Of a DNA stretch of 64,000 bases, positions 13,001-23,670 are shown piece after piece. Below the pieces are notes generated by a model. The model was given only the letters and a program-made list of their open reading frames with translations. It did not search any database and was not told where the DNA came from. Within the stretch, counting starts at the first letter, position 1; every line of letters begins with the position of its first letter. The DNA lies in NCBI GenBank assembly GCA_036874045.1, contig CM072347.1:2234501-2298500 (forward strand). The letters run 5' to 3'. Source of the stretch: Cymodocea nodosa. Lineage: Eukaryota; Streptophyta; Magnoliopsida; Alismatales; Cymodoceaceae. The position numbers and the translations under genes were made by a program.

Positions 13001-16000
13001 TTCATGAATCTTCTGCCCCTTGTGAGTAAAGAATTTATGAGTCCAAGAGGAACATTCTCACAGTCAAGTTCCATTCTAAAAGGAACAAAATGTCCATTAA
13101 TTGCCTGCTATATTTGTACATGGGTTAGTGAGTTAACTATGGTTAAGGTATTGGTGTTACAATAGGAGTGACGGAGTAAAACAAAATTTTTGAATGAAAT
13201 ATAAGTAATACTTAATGTTTTGGTGGCATGTAAGTAAAAAATCCTAGAATATATGAATGGGGTTATTATGTGTTAAATAATAGGTAATAGTCCAACATTG
13301 TTAGTCATGCACTTTTCCTCTTCATGTAACCCTCTATATATATACTGTTAGTAGCTAATGCATCAATTCAATATTTCACCTATTTTCGTTTCCATAATCT
13401 TATTGATACAAAGCCTCTTGGCATGTATAATGGACGAAAATAATATAGGAGAACAGGCTTTTAACCTGTATCAATCTAGGAAATTAAATAAAATCTAATT
13501 AGTTGTATATCTTGTTCTTTAACATAAAGATACTCATCTATCTTGACACTTCATAATCTATTCATATTCTTTTAAGAATTAAAATCATGTTTTCCTATAT
13601 TTTTTAGTAGATTATGGTAATAGACAATCACAAGACTTCCATTTTGAGATTCTGTAGTCGACATCCAGGATTTTTCTCTTTTTTTGCTATGTATTCATCA
13701 TTATGTTAACCATAAGCAGTTTATAATGCAGGTTTTGTGAACCATTAAGGGAGTTATATCATGATACCGAGGTTTCCAATGGAAAAGGCCATGCTACTAG
13801 ACTACATGAAACTCATAAGATACATAACAGAGTATTGAGTAAAAGCTCAAGCATTCTTCGAAGATTGTTCTCACAGTTCATTAAGGAAATTGTTGAAGGA
13901 ATGGTTGGGTACATACCTCTTCCAACAATCATGGCAAAGCTTCTTGCTGATAATCGAAATCAGGAGTTTGGTGATTTTAAGTTCACCATACTGGGCATGC
14001 TAGGGACATATGGGTTTGAGAGGAGAATCCTGGTACTCATCTAAAACAATTTCTGTTCCAGCCATCTCTATACTAGTGAAATGCATATGCAAACTGTTAT
14101 TTTTGAGAAGAATTCAAAAATAATATTGAATCGTAGAAATAAAAATGAATTATAAATATATGATTGTAGTGTGAATTATATAAAAATGAATTACGATAGA
14201 TAATTTGTTACCACACAATTTATGAGGATTGCAAAAATTTAAGTTGTGAACAACCTAAATTTTATGCTGTGGTGTTGTTTCTATCATTCTATGTTATAAG
14301 TTTGCTGATTTTAAGCATTGAGAGTGCTCTATGCTTATGTTAATTGTTGAGTAATAAAGTATTTACCGCTTTTTTTAGATTTTTTGCTTGCATGCCACTA
14401 GAAAACATCAAAATGATACATATGCCACTAAAAATACATATTTACCGGTATGCCCTCATATAAACTAATTATTGTTACAAATGCCTTTGTGGTTGACGTG
14501 TTCCATTTAATGTTCTTTTGGATCATTTGGTGTAGGCAAAAAGACTATTTTAACCTTTGCTCACATGCCATCATAAAGCTTTCTTCCTCTTCTATCTTGT
14601 TTTCTTCTCCCTCCTCTTCCTCCTCTGCTGAACACCTTCCACTTCGTGAATATAAATCCTCTTCCTTTCACATTTAGATCTTCCATTGCCTTCCAACCTC
14701 TTGGACATCATGTTCTTGCACTTGTGGATAGGCCTGGTAGCAGCAGCTCTTCCTGACGTGGGTCTTCATCACAGCACTTGTTCCTTGCAGGGGTTTTCGA
14801 TTGTTCCCCAACACCTATGGAATAAAATAAAATAAATAGAGAAATGATTAGAAAGAACGTTGGAGTGAGAGGGGAGAGTTGTAGTTGTGGACACAACCTC
14901 ACCTTGATCTTTCCACATTCTTCCCAGGATGGGTTGTGTTGCAAACACATGGTAGAGTTGTACGTGTGTGAAAAGAGAAGGGAGAAGATCAGTGGGCTTT
15001 CTTGGATGGGAAAAAGAAGAGACAAGAAGGGGGAGATTCGGTATGAAGGGAAGGGATTTTCATTTTCACCTATTCGTCCCTCTGTTTTGGAGATCTCAGT
15101 GATTGCTGGGAATCTCTGCTAATTGTCAGTGATGGTGAGACATTAGGATATGAGTGCAGGATAACATTGCTGACTTGGGGAATTGCAGTCTCTAGGGTAT
15201 GGCTGCTTTCCCCTCAAATGGGAGCAACGAAAGGAGGTGTAACTTAGCGGAAGTGGACATACAATGGTGCTTGATTTCAATGTTTTCAATCTGTCTGTTT
15301 TGTATACCATTGTTAATGAGTGTAAGTCAATCATTTTACAAGTCTAGGTTAAGAGAAAATCATGGTTAGGTTAGGATAGGTGAGGATAATGGCATTAACA
15401 TATAACATTGGATTTTATGAGGAAATATGGATTGAATTTGTATTTTTTTTAGTGGCTTACACATAATTTTAACTTTTTTTAATGACATGCAAGTAAAAAA
15501 AATCCTTATCGTAATGCAATCATCACACCATTCACACAACCCATCCAACTCCCCCTATCATTCCTATTCATCGGTAATGACTATTACTTGTTCTCCATCA
15601 TTTCAGAACCACAACATACCCTTCCCATTAAGTCCTTTAACTCTTTGCTTCCACTCTCACATCCTTGCCCATGCCATCCAGCCTCTCCACCAATCCACTA
15701 TTGCCCACATATCATCTTCTTATTCATCATGCCCAATGTGCTGGTCTCTAAAATTGTCTCAATCATCTCATGTCAAAGTTCATCAATGGTTTCTAACTAA
15801 GGGCTTGAGGATTGAGATTTGAGGGGATCCTGATTGATTTTTCTGTATGATTTTCGTTTTGTTAACCACCATCTCTTTCTCTCTGAATAGTTTCCAACCT
15901 TTCAGTTATCATATTAATTTTGGATTGTTCTTTCTTTCATAGTTTTGGGATTTAATTTACACTCATTGATATGGGAAACATAGTCTTTTGATTTGAATTT

Positions 16001-17352
16001 TGATAGCCAATTTCAGATTCAGATTTGCACACCAGCAATAAAGGAAATTTTAACTTTGGTTTCATGTTATGTTAAAATTTGAAAATATTCATTAGATCTG
16101 TGATTTCATGAAAAACTGATCCCTGGGGTTGTATGTTTGGTATTTTTGGCTCCCTTAAGTAGTATGTAAAAGACTTTCTGTAAGTAGATATACACTAGCT
16201 AGAACAAGGAATTAGCTTAGGTTCTAACTCTAATCTTATACCGGAGATTTCCCTTTATTTGCCTTTGGAGCTACAAATATTTGAAATAATCTTTCTATGT
16301 TTTTTTTCTTCCATTTGTTTTCTCATTCTAACTTATTTTTTTCACATGGCCACCAGATTTCAGGGACTTGTACAATTTTATCCCAGATATACATGTCTTA
16401 TTTCTTATAATGGTAGTTGTTTGTTCTGGTGATTTAATGGCTGATGCACTGCTGCTTCTTTTCTTTCCAATGGTAGGACACTGCCAAATCATTGATTGAG
16501 GAGGATATGTTCTATACAATGAGTTTGCTCAAGAAGGAGGCATCTCAGGCATATTCCCCACAAAGTTTTGTATGTTGCATTTGTGGTTGGTTGCTTACTA
16601 AGGAATCTTCAGCCTCTGGAATTAGAGTGTACAACTGTGGTCATGCAATGCATCTTCATTGTGAATCACAAGAGAATGAACCGTCAGAGAAAGTAGGCAC
16701 TTTTGGATGTATTATCTGCATGCCGAAGAGCAAGAACTATCATGTCAGGAACAAAATGGCTGCTGAAGATAGCGGATTGATCAGAAATTCTATGAAATCA
16801 AAAATATCAACACAAGGTTCCAGTAGTGTGCATCAGTTATATGAACCTGAGCAGATGGAGAAGACTTGTGGACTTCAGCATGTTTCACGGGTAAACATAA
16901 TTTTCAGTGATTTATCCTCAATTGGGTAGGTAGTATATTTTGTTTTGCATTCTCATCCTTAACTCCAATGTGAACTTGTGTTGACAGTTTGAAATGTTGA
17001 GTAACCTCCAGAAATCTCGCAGACCACTCAAATTCGATGGGCAGCCACAACTAAGACTAGCTCCCCCAGCATTGTACCATGAGAAAGTTCAGAAGGGTAC
17101 CGGTCTATTGTTAAGGGATGGTAGTCCAATTAAAAGTGAAAGATCAAATAAAAGCACACATGAAACACAGACAAGACAAAGGGGACTCTCCAAGCGCTTT
17201 CCACTGAAATCAAGTTTATTTGGTTGGTAACTTTTATTTGCAGTTCTCATTGGTCTGATTGATTTTGTGACCTTGAAGCCCAACATTTAATTTAATGTTT
17301 TACAGGCACTGAAAAGAGTCGTATCCCACGTCTACCGGGAAGCAGAAAATAA
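1055..17352 (+). CDS. VPS8: Vacuolar protein sorting-associated protein 8 (CORVET subunit), C-terminal half
   Basis: VPS8 is a subunit of the CORVET tether, which captures vesicles at early endosomes on the route to the vacuole. Visible exons: 1055-1156, 1272-1414, 4476-4531, 6895-7538, 7677-7867, 7998-8295, 9093-9380, 9470-9579, 13732-14032, 16477-16890, 16988-17222, 17306-17352. The frame stays continuous across all joins, giving about 942 residues. Plant VPS8 is roughly twice that length, so the N-terminal beta-propeller is outside the window. Diagnostic stretches are LVEHYKRKGWLQRVEQC, LLCQYERGSVLKFLETF and AFLLERAGDVAGAF. A C-terminal RING-type finger starts in exon 16477-16890 (CCICGW, then NCGHAMHLHC, then GCIIC). 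The exon ending at 8295 uses the weak donor GTCGGT. The last junction is ambiguous: donor GTTGGT gives a basic tail ending PRLPGSRK, whereas GTAACT five bases on would stop at 17311. Confidence 0.93.
3000..3960 (-). mobile_element. Decayed non-LTR retrotransposon (LINE) reverse-transcriptase relic
   Basis: Read on the minus strand from about 3960 downward, this VPS8 intron sequence translates in broken frames to typical plant LINE reverse transcriptase. It shows GLYQGSSLSSFLFILIMN, then IPWCMLFVDH where active copies carry a YADD or FADD catalytic box, and further on NKVGVTSIEDK from the C-terminal region. Several in-frame stops are present and the catalytic aspartate pair is lost, so it is inactive. 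The family assignment rests on motif order. The outer limits are approximate. Confidence 0.75.
3029..3250. repeat. Two-copy tandem repeat, about 121-bp period
   Basis: A block starting 'tatctattgtcaaattttt' at 3029 recurs at 3150 with the same downstream order ('aagtagttttatgccttcc'). It lies in the 3'-terminal part of the LINE relic and probably arose by duplication after insertion. Confidence 0.7.
5040..5340 (+). mobile_element. Short LINE-like relic in VPS8 intron
   Basis: Plus-strand frames contain degenerate IRTRVAPID and downstream basic segments that resemble the same LINE C-terminal region as the relic at 3000-3960, in opposite orientation. Stops are frequent. Similarity is short, so the call is tentative. 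Confidence 0.35.
5494..5530. repeat. (TA)n/(TG)n microsatellite
   Basis: Alternating TA then TG dinucleotides lie within the 2.4-kb VPS8 intron at 4532-6894. Nothing else is recognised in that intron apart from the short LINE-like relic. Confidence 0.9.
9868..10170. repeat. Degenerate three-copy tandem repeat, about 100-120 bp units
   Basis: Three successive blocks share the order 'gatctaca...tagatc.atgtaatacaa.tttatttacataatata'. They begin near 9871, 9972 and 10090 inside the large VPS8 intron 9580-13731. Units are diverged, so the array is old. Confidence 0.65.
11040..11518. repeat. G-rich minisatellite with loose units of about 55-65 bp
   Basis: The plus strand carries many variants of 'gggaggggaggttgggtgga' followed by 'atggatggcttgggtaggggg'. 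Guanine runs of three to five recur every few bases. The minus strand therefore shows long proline-rich open frames that are artefacts of composition. The array sits in a VPS8 intron directly beside the SINE-like element at 11525. Confidence 0.8.
11525..12191 (-). mobile_element. Candidate 5S-rRNA-headed SINE-like element
   Basis: On the minus strand the element opens at about 12191 with roughly 115 bases that align along most of their length to plant 5S rRNA. The matches include an A-box-like 'gagttaactgtgtttgg' and a C-box-like 'gatgggtgatc', the internal RNA polymerase III signals of 5S genes. The body follows as two direct copies of a 217-bp unit (11858-12074 and 11641-11857), then about 100 unique bases, then a 16-base poly(A) seen as T at 11525-11540. 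A possible imperfect target duplication is TTAGGCAGAAAC before 11525 against TTGGGCGAGAAAT after 12191. The 5S head and terminal poly(A) fit the SINE3 design. A Cassandra-type TRIM is the alternative, but only one 5S domain and no pair of 5S-bearing LTRs is seen. Confidence 0.6.
12450..13060 (+). pseudogene. Coding-like fragment of unknown origin in VPS8 intron
   Basis: From about 12453 a plus-strand frame reads EGEDEDQFDWIGFAFKYYN and continues about 60 codons to a stop near 12635, followed by further short open pieces to about 13050. The acidic, aromatic composition differs from the surrounding intron and looks like protein-coding relic, perhaps a captured gene piece or transposase N-terminus. 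I do not recognise the parent gene. It is not part of VPS8. Confidence 0.35.
14378..15505. mobile_element. Non-autonomous DNA transposon with about 65-bp terminal inverted repeats
   Basis: The left end 14378-14443 ('gattttttgcttgcatgcca...atgccactaaaaatac') is mirrored by the reverse complement of 15440-15505 ('ggattttttttacttgcatg...agccactaaaaaaaatac'). Long inverted repeats with no recognisable transposase inside suggest a Mutator-like non-autonomous element. No clean target-site duplication is visible. The element lies wholly within the VPS8 intron 14033-16476. A lone similar end occurs at about 13221-13245. Confidence 0.6.
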
Positions 17353-19680
17353 TGTCTAATGGCTTGTTTGAGGACATGTTCTTGTGGGCATTCCTCATTG
17401 CAGTGATACATGATCAATTTAACATCATCTTACATGGCATGAGAATTTTGTGATGGCTCGTGCATCATGGATATACTGGGTTTCAGATTTGACACTACCT
17501 CCACATCATTCGATAAGAATGTGAGAACTTGTTTTTTGACTGATTTTTGTTAACATGATTCAGAATCGCGGTCTTCAGCTGAGAATTCCCAGCATTCTAG
17601 TTGCAGAGGCTTTAACAAATACCACAGCTTTAGTTTCAACGAGTCCTATGTATTCATGGGTTAGCAATGTACAAATCCTGTAAAATTCCTGTACAGCATG
17701 CTGAATAAGCTCCATCTTTGTACCATACGTGTAGGCTGAAAGGAAGTGGAAGAGCATTTTCTACTTGCCCATCACTCGGATATGCCATTGGAGGCTGAAG
17801 AGCAAGAGAAGAAGCTGCCTTTTGGCTTTGATGCAATGCTAAACATACAATGTAGCTTGGAGAAGAGCAAGAAAATGGTTGAAAACAAAGAGAGAGTTTG
17901 GTCATCATTGTTGAGTGATTCATGGACATCTAAGAATGAGATGATGGAATCTAAAGAGATAGAAATAAATAATTTTTAAGGGAGGTTGGAACTAAATGTT
18001 TAAACAGATTAACTAGGGAATGAAATGACAGGTTGTATTAATAATTGTTAAATTTTCTTTTTGGAGAATTGGAAAGTGTTTGGATGATTATGTAAGGAAA
18101 CATGCTGTGGGAATAAAGATGCCACAACAAAGGAAAAGGAAGAGCATTTTAGAACTTCACCACAAATGTGCAAGTCAATGGAAATCTACATTGTTAGCAA
18201 AAAACAATGTCAAGCAAGAAAATGGGTAGTGCAGTTAAAAAACATCAGGTTTATAAGAGGTACATGAAAGATCAAAGGCAAAATGTATGAAAAAGGGATG
18301 AGGTGGGGTTGCCGTTTAAAAGTGATAGCTCCCAAAGTAATAACCAGTTGGGTTTGCCCAAATTGGTCATTTAAGTTTATATTGACCTACGGATTGGGTC
18401 TTAAGTTTGAGTTTCAAAATGTTAAAAATTAAAGAAAATTTATAGTAATGATTGTTTTTATTTTGAAATAATATACCATTGGGTAAATGAGGACTCAAAA
18501 ATGATAAACCTTTAAACAAAACACATCTAGATGAGAGGTACATCCATGGTCATCTAGACAATTATTTTTCATACAGGGGAGGTTTTGGAGTTTTTAGTGT
18601 ACAACAAAAAATTCTAACAAAAAGAAAAAGAAAAATTCTAATAAAGATTTAATTTACAATGAAAAGTTCTAATAGAAATTATAAAGAAGAGTTAGTACAT
18701 GATGAAAAGAAAAAAATAATCAATAATACTAATAAAAGGAGTGATACATTTGTTTAAAAATATAAATAATTAAATTCAAATATTACAAATAATATTTAAA
18801 AAGTACAAATATATCTCAATTCAGATATTACAATGTTAAATAATATTCCATATTTCTTCATCTATATCAATATAACCTTATATAAGGGTGTGTTTGTTTA
18901 AGGCTACTCCTAACTCTAATCTATATCAAGAGTCAAGAATAATAAAGTTGGAAAAAATATCTATTATAATATTAATATTATACAATATTATTAGAGGAAA
19001 ATTTATATGTGAAATGATGCATGCATTAGGAGGAAAACTACTCTCATATTATTACACAATATTTTAATGTCTATTCTCAAATATTATACAATATTATCTA
19101 TTTTATATAAATTATAATACTACAACATGAATAAAAATAATTTATAATGTATCAAATATTCATTACAATACTTATTTACATTAAAAAATTACTAGAGGGT
19201 AAATTGAAAAATTTTGCATGCACTATTACTTTAACAGATAAATACTACTACTCCTGAACTTTTGTTTTTATCTACTATAGTTGTTATTGGTTGGGTATAA
19301 TTATAATATCACTCTTGGTTAAAACTAAAAGAAATGTAGCTTAAGAAGTTTATCAAAATTATTAACGGAGTTAAATTTAGAAACCAAGTTATCACATCGA
19401 AAAGATGTATTATCATGTGGAAGATTTTTGTTGCGTGTGATTAATATTATTTTTGATTACAATTGGAATATCATTAGGTTGGTATAAAATTATTTTTTTA
19501 ATTACAAAATAATCAATTTTTTAAATATTTATAAGAAAATTGGAAATTCTAGGTTATCAGGAAAATTCGCCGGTTGCAGGGAAGAAAGAACCCCACGGTG
19601 GCCGACGAATTGCAGGAACGCCGAAGCATAGAAGATTGGGTGGTGGAGAACGAGATCGGGGAGACAAATCGAGGGAGGAG
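17353..19680. other. Intergenic region between VPS8 and PFD5
   Basis: This contains the VPS8 3' untranslated region and a very AT-rich stretch before PFD5. A short open frame at 17746-17979 is not recognised. No RNA gene or convincing promoter element was seen. Confidence 0.6.
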
Positions 19681-22600
19681 ATGGAGAAGATGAGCATCGA
19701 GCAGCTGAAGGCGGTGAAGGAGCAGTCCGATTTGGAGGTGGGGCTGCTGCAGGATAGCGTCAACAACATCAGGGCCGCCGCCACTAGGCTCGAGAACGCT
19801 TCCGCCGCTCTGCACGATCTCTCTCTCCGGCCACAAGGCATGACTGATCTTCTTCTTGTTCTTCTTCTTATTTATTGTTAATAATCTTATTCTTATTCTC
19901 TGCTGCTGCTGTTGTTGCCGCTGTTTCTGTTAATAATAACAATAAATAACAGGAAAGAAGATGCTGGTTCCTCTCACGGCGTCTCTCTACGTACCTGGAA
20001 CGCTGGACGACGCTGATCGAGTTCTAATCGATGTTGGCACTGGGTATTTCATCGAGGTATTTTTTATTCCTAATGCTCCATTTTATATCTTCGCTATGAC
20101 CATTTCTTGTCCATTCGCTGTTGATATCTTTATGTTTCTTCTCGGTGAAGATCCTAGTAGCCTTCCATTTGTAATGCAAACAAACCATGGGAACGCACTT
20201 ACATTCAACTTATCTAGAAACATTTTTGGAAAAAAAGAAGAAGCAGTTCCTAATTTTTGAGAAAAGGTAGGTTGAATGTCGTTAATCAAATATTGTTCAT
20301 CTAAGATGCAAATGGGCTGATCGAGAAGATTTCTCAAATAAAAGAAAAAAAAGGATAAAGTAAAAGATTACACAATGTACGTTTTATCCCAACTAAAATA
20401 AAGAGACTTAGTCCGATGAATAAGCTCCTCCTTGGAAATCCAACTGTTACTTGTCCATATTGCTCAACAAGTGGCACGAGACATAGGCAAGAACCGATGA
20501 CAAGCCACATATGTCTTCCCCTCGGAGAAGATGTGAAATAACTCTACCAAAGCATTCCACCCAGTCAAAAACCAATCCCTCATTCACATTTTGTAGCATG
20601 TTTTCCCCCTTAATTATTAGCTAGTTTGCGCCAAAAACATGCCAAAACGTGGCTCTGTACTCAGGAAATGTGAGCATGGGTGATCTCCTTGAGCAGGTCA
20701 ATTTCTGTGGTAATACCCATAGGATTTCTTCAACAAATTCATTATCCATAAGGCATTTGGATCACTCCTCCAGTACCACTGCATCTGCACAACAAAGCAT
20801 TATTGAAAGATTTAAGGGATCTAATTCTAATGCAAGGATGACCTTTATTCAATAGCAAGTTCTAATTCAAAGCTCAGAGAGGTTGGTTCTCTTGATGGTT
20901 GCTGGACGTGGAATCTGTGATTTTTACACGACATCTAAAGGAGGAAATATTGTAGGCTGAAGAGCTTCTCCAAATCCTTCAGAGGTGAACACCCCATTGG
21001 ATAGGGTCATCTGGGCACCAACTGCTACAGTTTTCTATATGGTGAAAAATTGCCTTAACTTGAATAATACGACCACAGAGAAGTGGAAGCCATACAAAAT
21101 GGTTTGGAAAAGCAAGGTCCATCTTAAAGGCTTTTCTTTGGCTTCTAGCACAAGAGGATAGCGACCAAAGTATATTGTGGCAGATGGCAGGCTCTAGTGA
21201 TGTTCAACGTGAGTTGTGATGGTCCAGAAGGTGCAGATCATCTGTTTTGTGCTTGTGAAATCACCTCTCATGCTTTGAATCAGCTGAGTAGAGTTGTCAT
21301 AGGGGGCTTCATCATCAGCTTGGTTGAAGAATTCATTATGATTAGTAATAGATTGATTAAAGGAAAGTTGACTGCTAAACATCAGCTGCTGCTCTTGATC
21401 CATACCACTGGCTGGGCTTTCTGGCTTAGTAGGAATCTTGTCATCTTTCAAAAAGAGTCCAACTACTATTTGCCTGATGAATTATTTCCTCAGCCTATGG
21501 GACAGGGTTTTTAATTCTGATTTGTAATTTTCTTTTTATTTCTTTTGGCTCTGATCTTGGCTTGATCTACTGGATCAAGCAAGGTGGAGCTTTTTCTTTC
21601 TGGATGAATCTTATTTATTAATGATAATCACCCCATTTCTTCTTAAAACAAAAGTCACCAATTGATATTTGGTTAGGTCTATGTCTAGTACTTGTCCCTA
21701 CATCCTAAACTCTTTTTATTGTCTTTGCATTTCCATCCTCTATTTTGTTACTTTATGTTAAATCCAGGAACAATTTGGTTGTGCAGAAAACTATGGCTGA
21801 AGGAAGGGACTATTGTGAAAGGAAAATTAACTTGCTCAAGTCAAACTTTGACGAACTTGTTGAGGTATTTTTTTCACAGCAACCACTTGTTGCCTTCAGA
21901 CCTTGGTTTGAATTTTTATTTCTATGTCCAGTACTGTTGTTGGGTATTATGCTTTCACTTGATGTATTATATAGCAATTCTTAAATTTTTCGTTGATTTA
22001 TGCCATGTTTTCTGCTTTCCAATCAATATTTTTTTATGTTAAACAATGTCAATGCGCTCACTCATTTAGATCTATCCATTTCTACATTCTAGACCAATAA
22101 ATCCTAATATCTTTTCATCTTCAAATAACATCAAAATTTATGTTAGTCAACTAAACCTTCTTTGGTGATTTTTCAACCTTATGCCAAATGCTGGTTCAAC
22201 CTGTTCTTTGCTCGCTTCATTTCCAGTCCCCAATCAACCTTGAGTGCAAATCCCGACATGACTTTTTATCTTTTGGGCTCCAGTTGCAGATTTCTGAATA
22301 GCCACAAGTTCACTACAGTCATCTGCTCTTTGGCTAATCCCTTTACAATGATGACAGACCACTGAAGCTCAACTGCCACTTTGTGCCTAAGACATCCCAA
22401 GCAGAGGCTAATACTCCACCACTTTCGACTTCATGGCCAGCCCATCTATTGCCCTCCAACATTCAAGCATACCTCCAAGTCACATAACCCTAATAATTAA
22501 TAGAAATCATATAATTCTTCTTCCTTTCAAAATGATACCACCCAATGTTGTATCAGAGTATATGCTTTAAGAAAAAAAGTGAGTGAAGAAACCCTTTTTC

Positions 22601-23670
22601 TTGTTGCCATGTCATTTTTGTGGTGACAAAATCCCATAGCAAGTGCAAACAACTACACCTTTCTATTGCTTCTCCTCTTCTCACCATTTATCATTTGCCA
22701 CTTCCAACACCAACCTTGATTTTGTCTGTGTATTCACTGAAAATCCCTAAGAAGAATTTGCACATGTGCGCTATGTTGGAGTCACACATGTCCAATGTGC
22801 ATGGCCAAGATGTCTATTCTACAAGTCCTTTCTTAAGGGCACATCCCTAAGTCCTTGTGTCATGAATCACTACATCATTGTCTACAATTTGCAATAGGGT
22901 TTTGGGCAAAAGTGAGGCACACCACATATTTCAGTAGACTTGAGTCACCACTATTGTCAAAATTTGGTATGTTAGACTGACACGGTTCGACATGGATTGA
23001 TATATCCAACATATTAGTTGACATATGGTGCAACTTATATGCACCCTAATTTTGTGTTAGGCCCAGGGAAAACTAACATTTGTGGGTGACTTGCGAACAT
23101 GTGTTGGTGTTAGATTCCTTGCCGAAAACTAGTTTTTATTTTCTTTAGTTTAATAACAAAATATTTGTATTCATCAACAATTTGTCATGTTCAATCTATT
23201 GTTTCTTGGCAATTTTGGGCTACCATTATTTTCAGGAATTTTTTGGAAAGTACCTTTGAGTCATGCAGCTTTCTTCATCTGGTAGATGGTATATTTTTTA
23301 TGAAAATAGTATATTTCCAGAAAGTTGGCGTTAAACAAAAGTTTAATGGTTGAAATCTCTAACCAAGGATGATACTGTATTGTTTTGGTCTTGATATTAG
23401 GTCCTTGTGGTTGCCAAATTTCTTTGGTTGTCAAATAAACTTGCATAGATATGCACGTTCTATCTCAAACAACCTTATGTTGTTTTTTATGATTTTTTCT
23501 TACATAGCATTTGCAATAATTTAGATGCTTTATCATATAGCTACCATAGATGATATCAACATGGCGTCATCCTTCATCCATTGTAGGTTACTGCTAAGAA
23601 GAAGTCTGTCTCAGATGAAGCAGGAGCAGTTCTGCATGCGAAGTTGAGACAGTCAGCTACAACGACATGA
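19681..23670 (+). CDS. PFD5: Prefoldin subunit 5
   Basis: Prefoldin is the hexameric cytosolic chaperone that passes unfolded actin and tubulin to the CCT chaperonin. Subunit 5 is one of its two alpha-class subunits. Exons are 19681-19837, 19953-20056, 21787-21864 and 23587-23670, giving 140 residues, close to the usual 150. Family landmarks include [20 protein letters not shown], the hairpin stretch [20 protein letters not shown], and [14 protein letters not shown] in the second helix. The ATG at 19681 is chosen because the reading frame continues upstream without any earlier ATG. The first intron starts with GC instead of GT (CAAG|GCATGA), and joining there restores the conserved PQGKKM. 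Intron 2 holds a LINE relic. Confidence 0.93.
20960..21500 (+). mobile_element. LINE-derived zf-RVT fragment inside PFD5 intron 2
   Basis: Plus-strand frames broken by shifts read [13 protein letters not shown], then LWLLAQED, then [16 protein letters not shown]. This is the order of the zinc-binding segment found at the C-terminus of many plant LINE reverse transcriptases (W-K, W, Cys-x2-type start, His-Leu-Phe-x-x-Cys). Frameshifts and stops show it is dead. Confidence 0.65.

Noticed and set aside
17746-17979. Open frame of 77 codons after VPS8
   Set aside because: It lies in the probable 3' untranslated region and no family was recognised.
19540-19680. Longer N-terminus for prefoldin 5
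   Set aside because: The frame is open upstream but has no ATG; its first codon would be TTG. The ATG at 19681 gives the standard family N-terminus.
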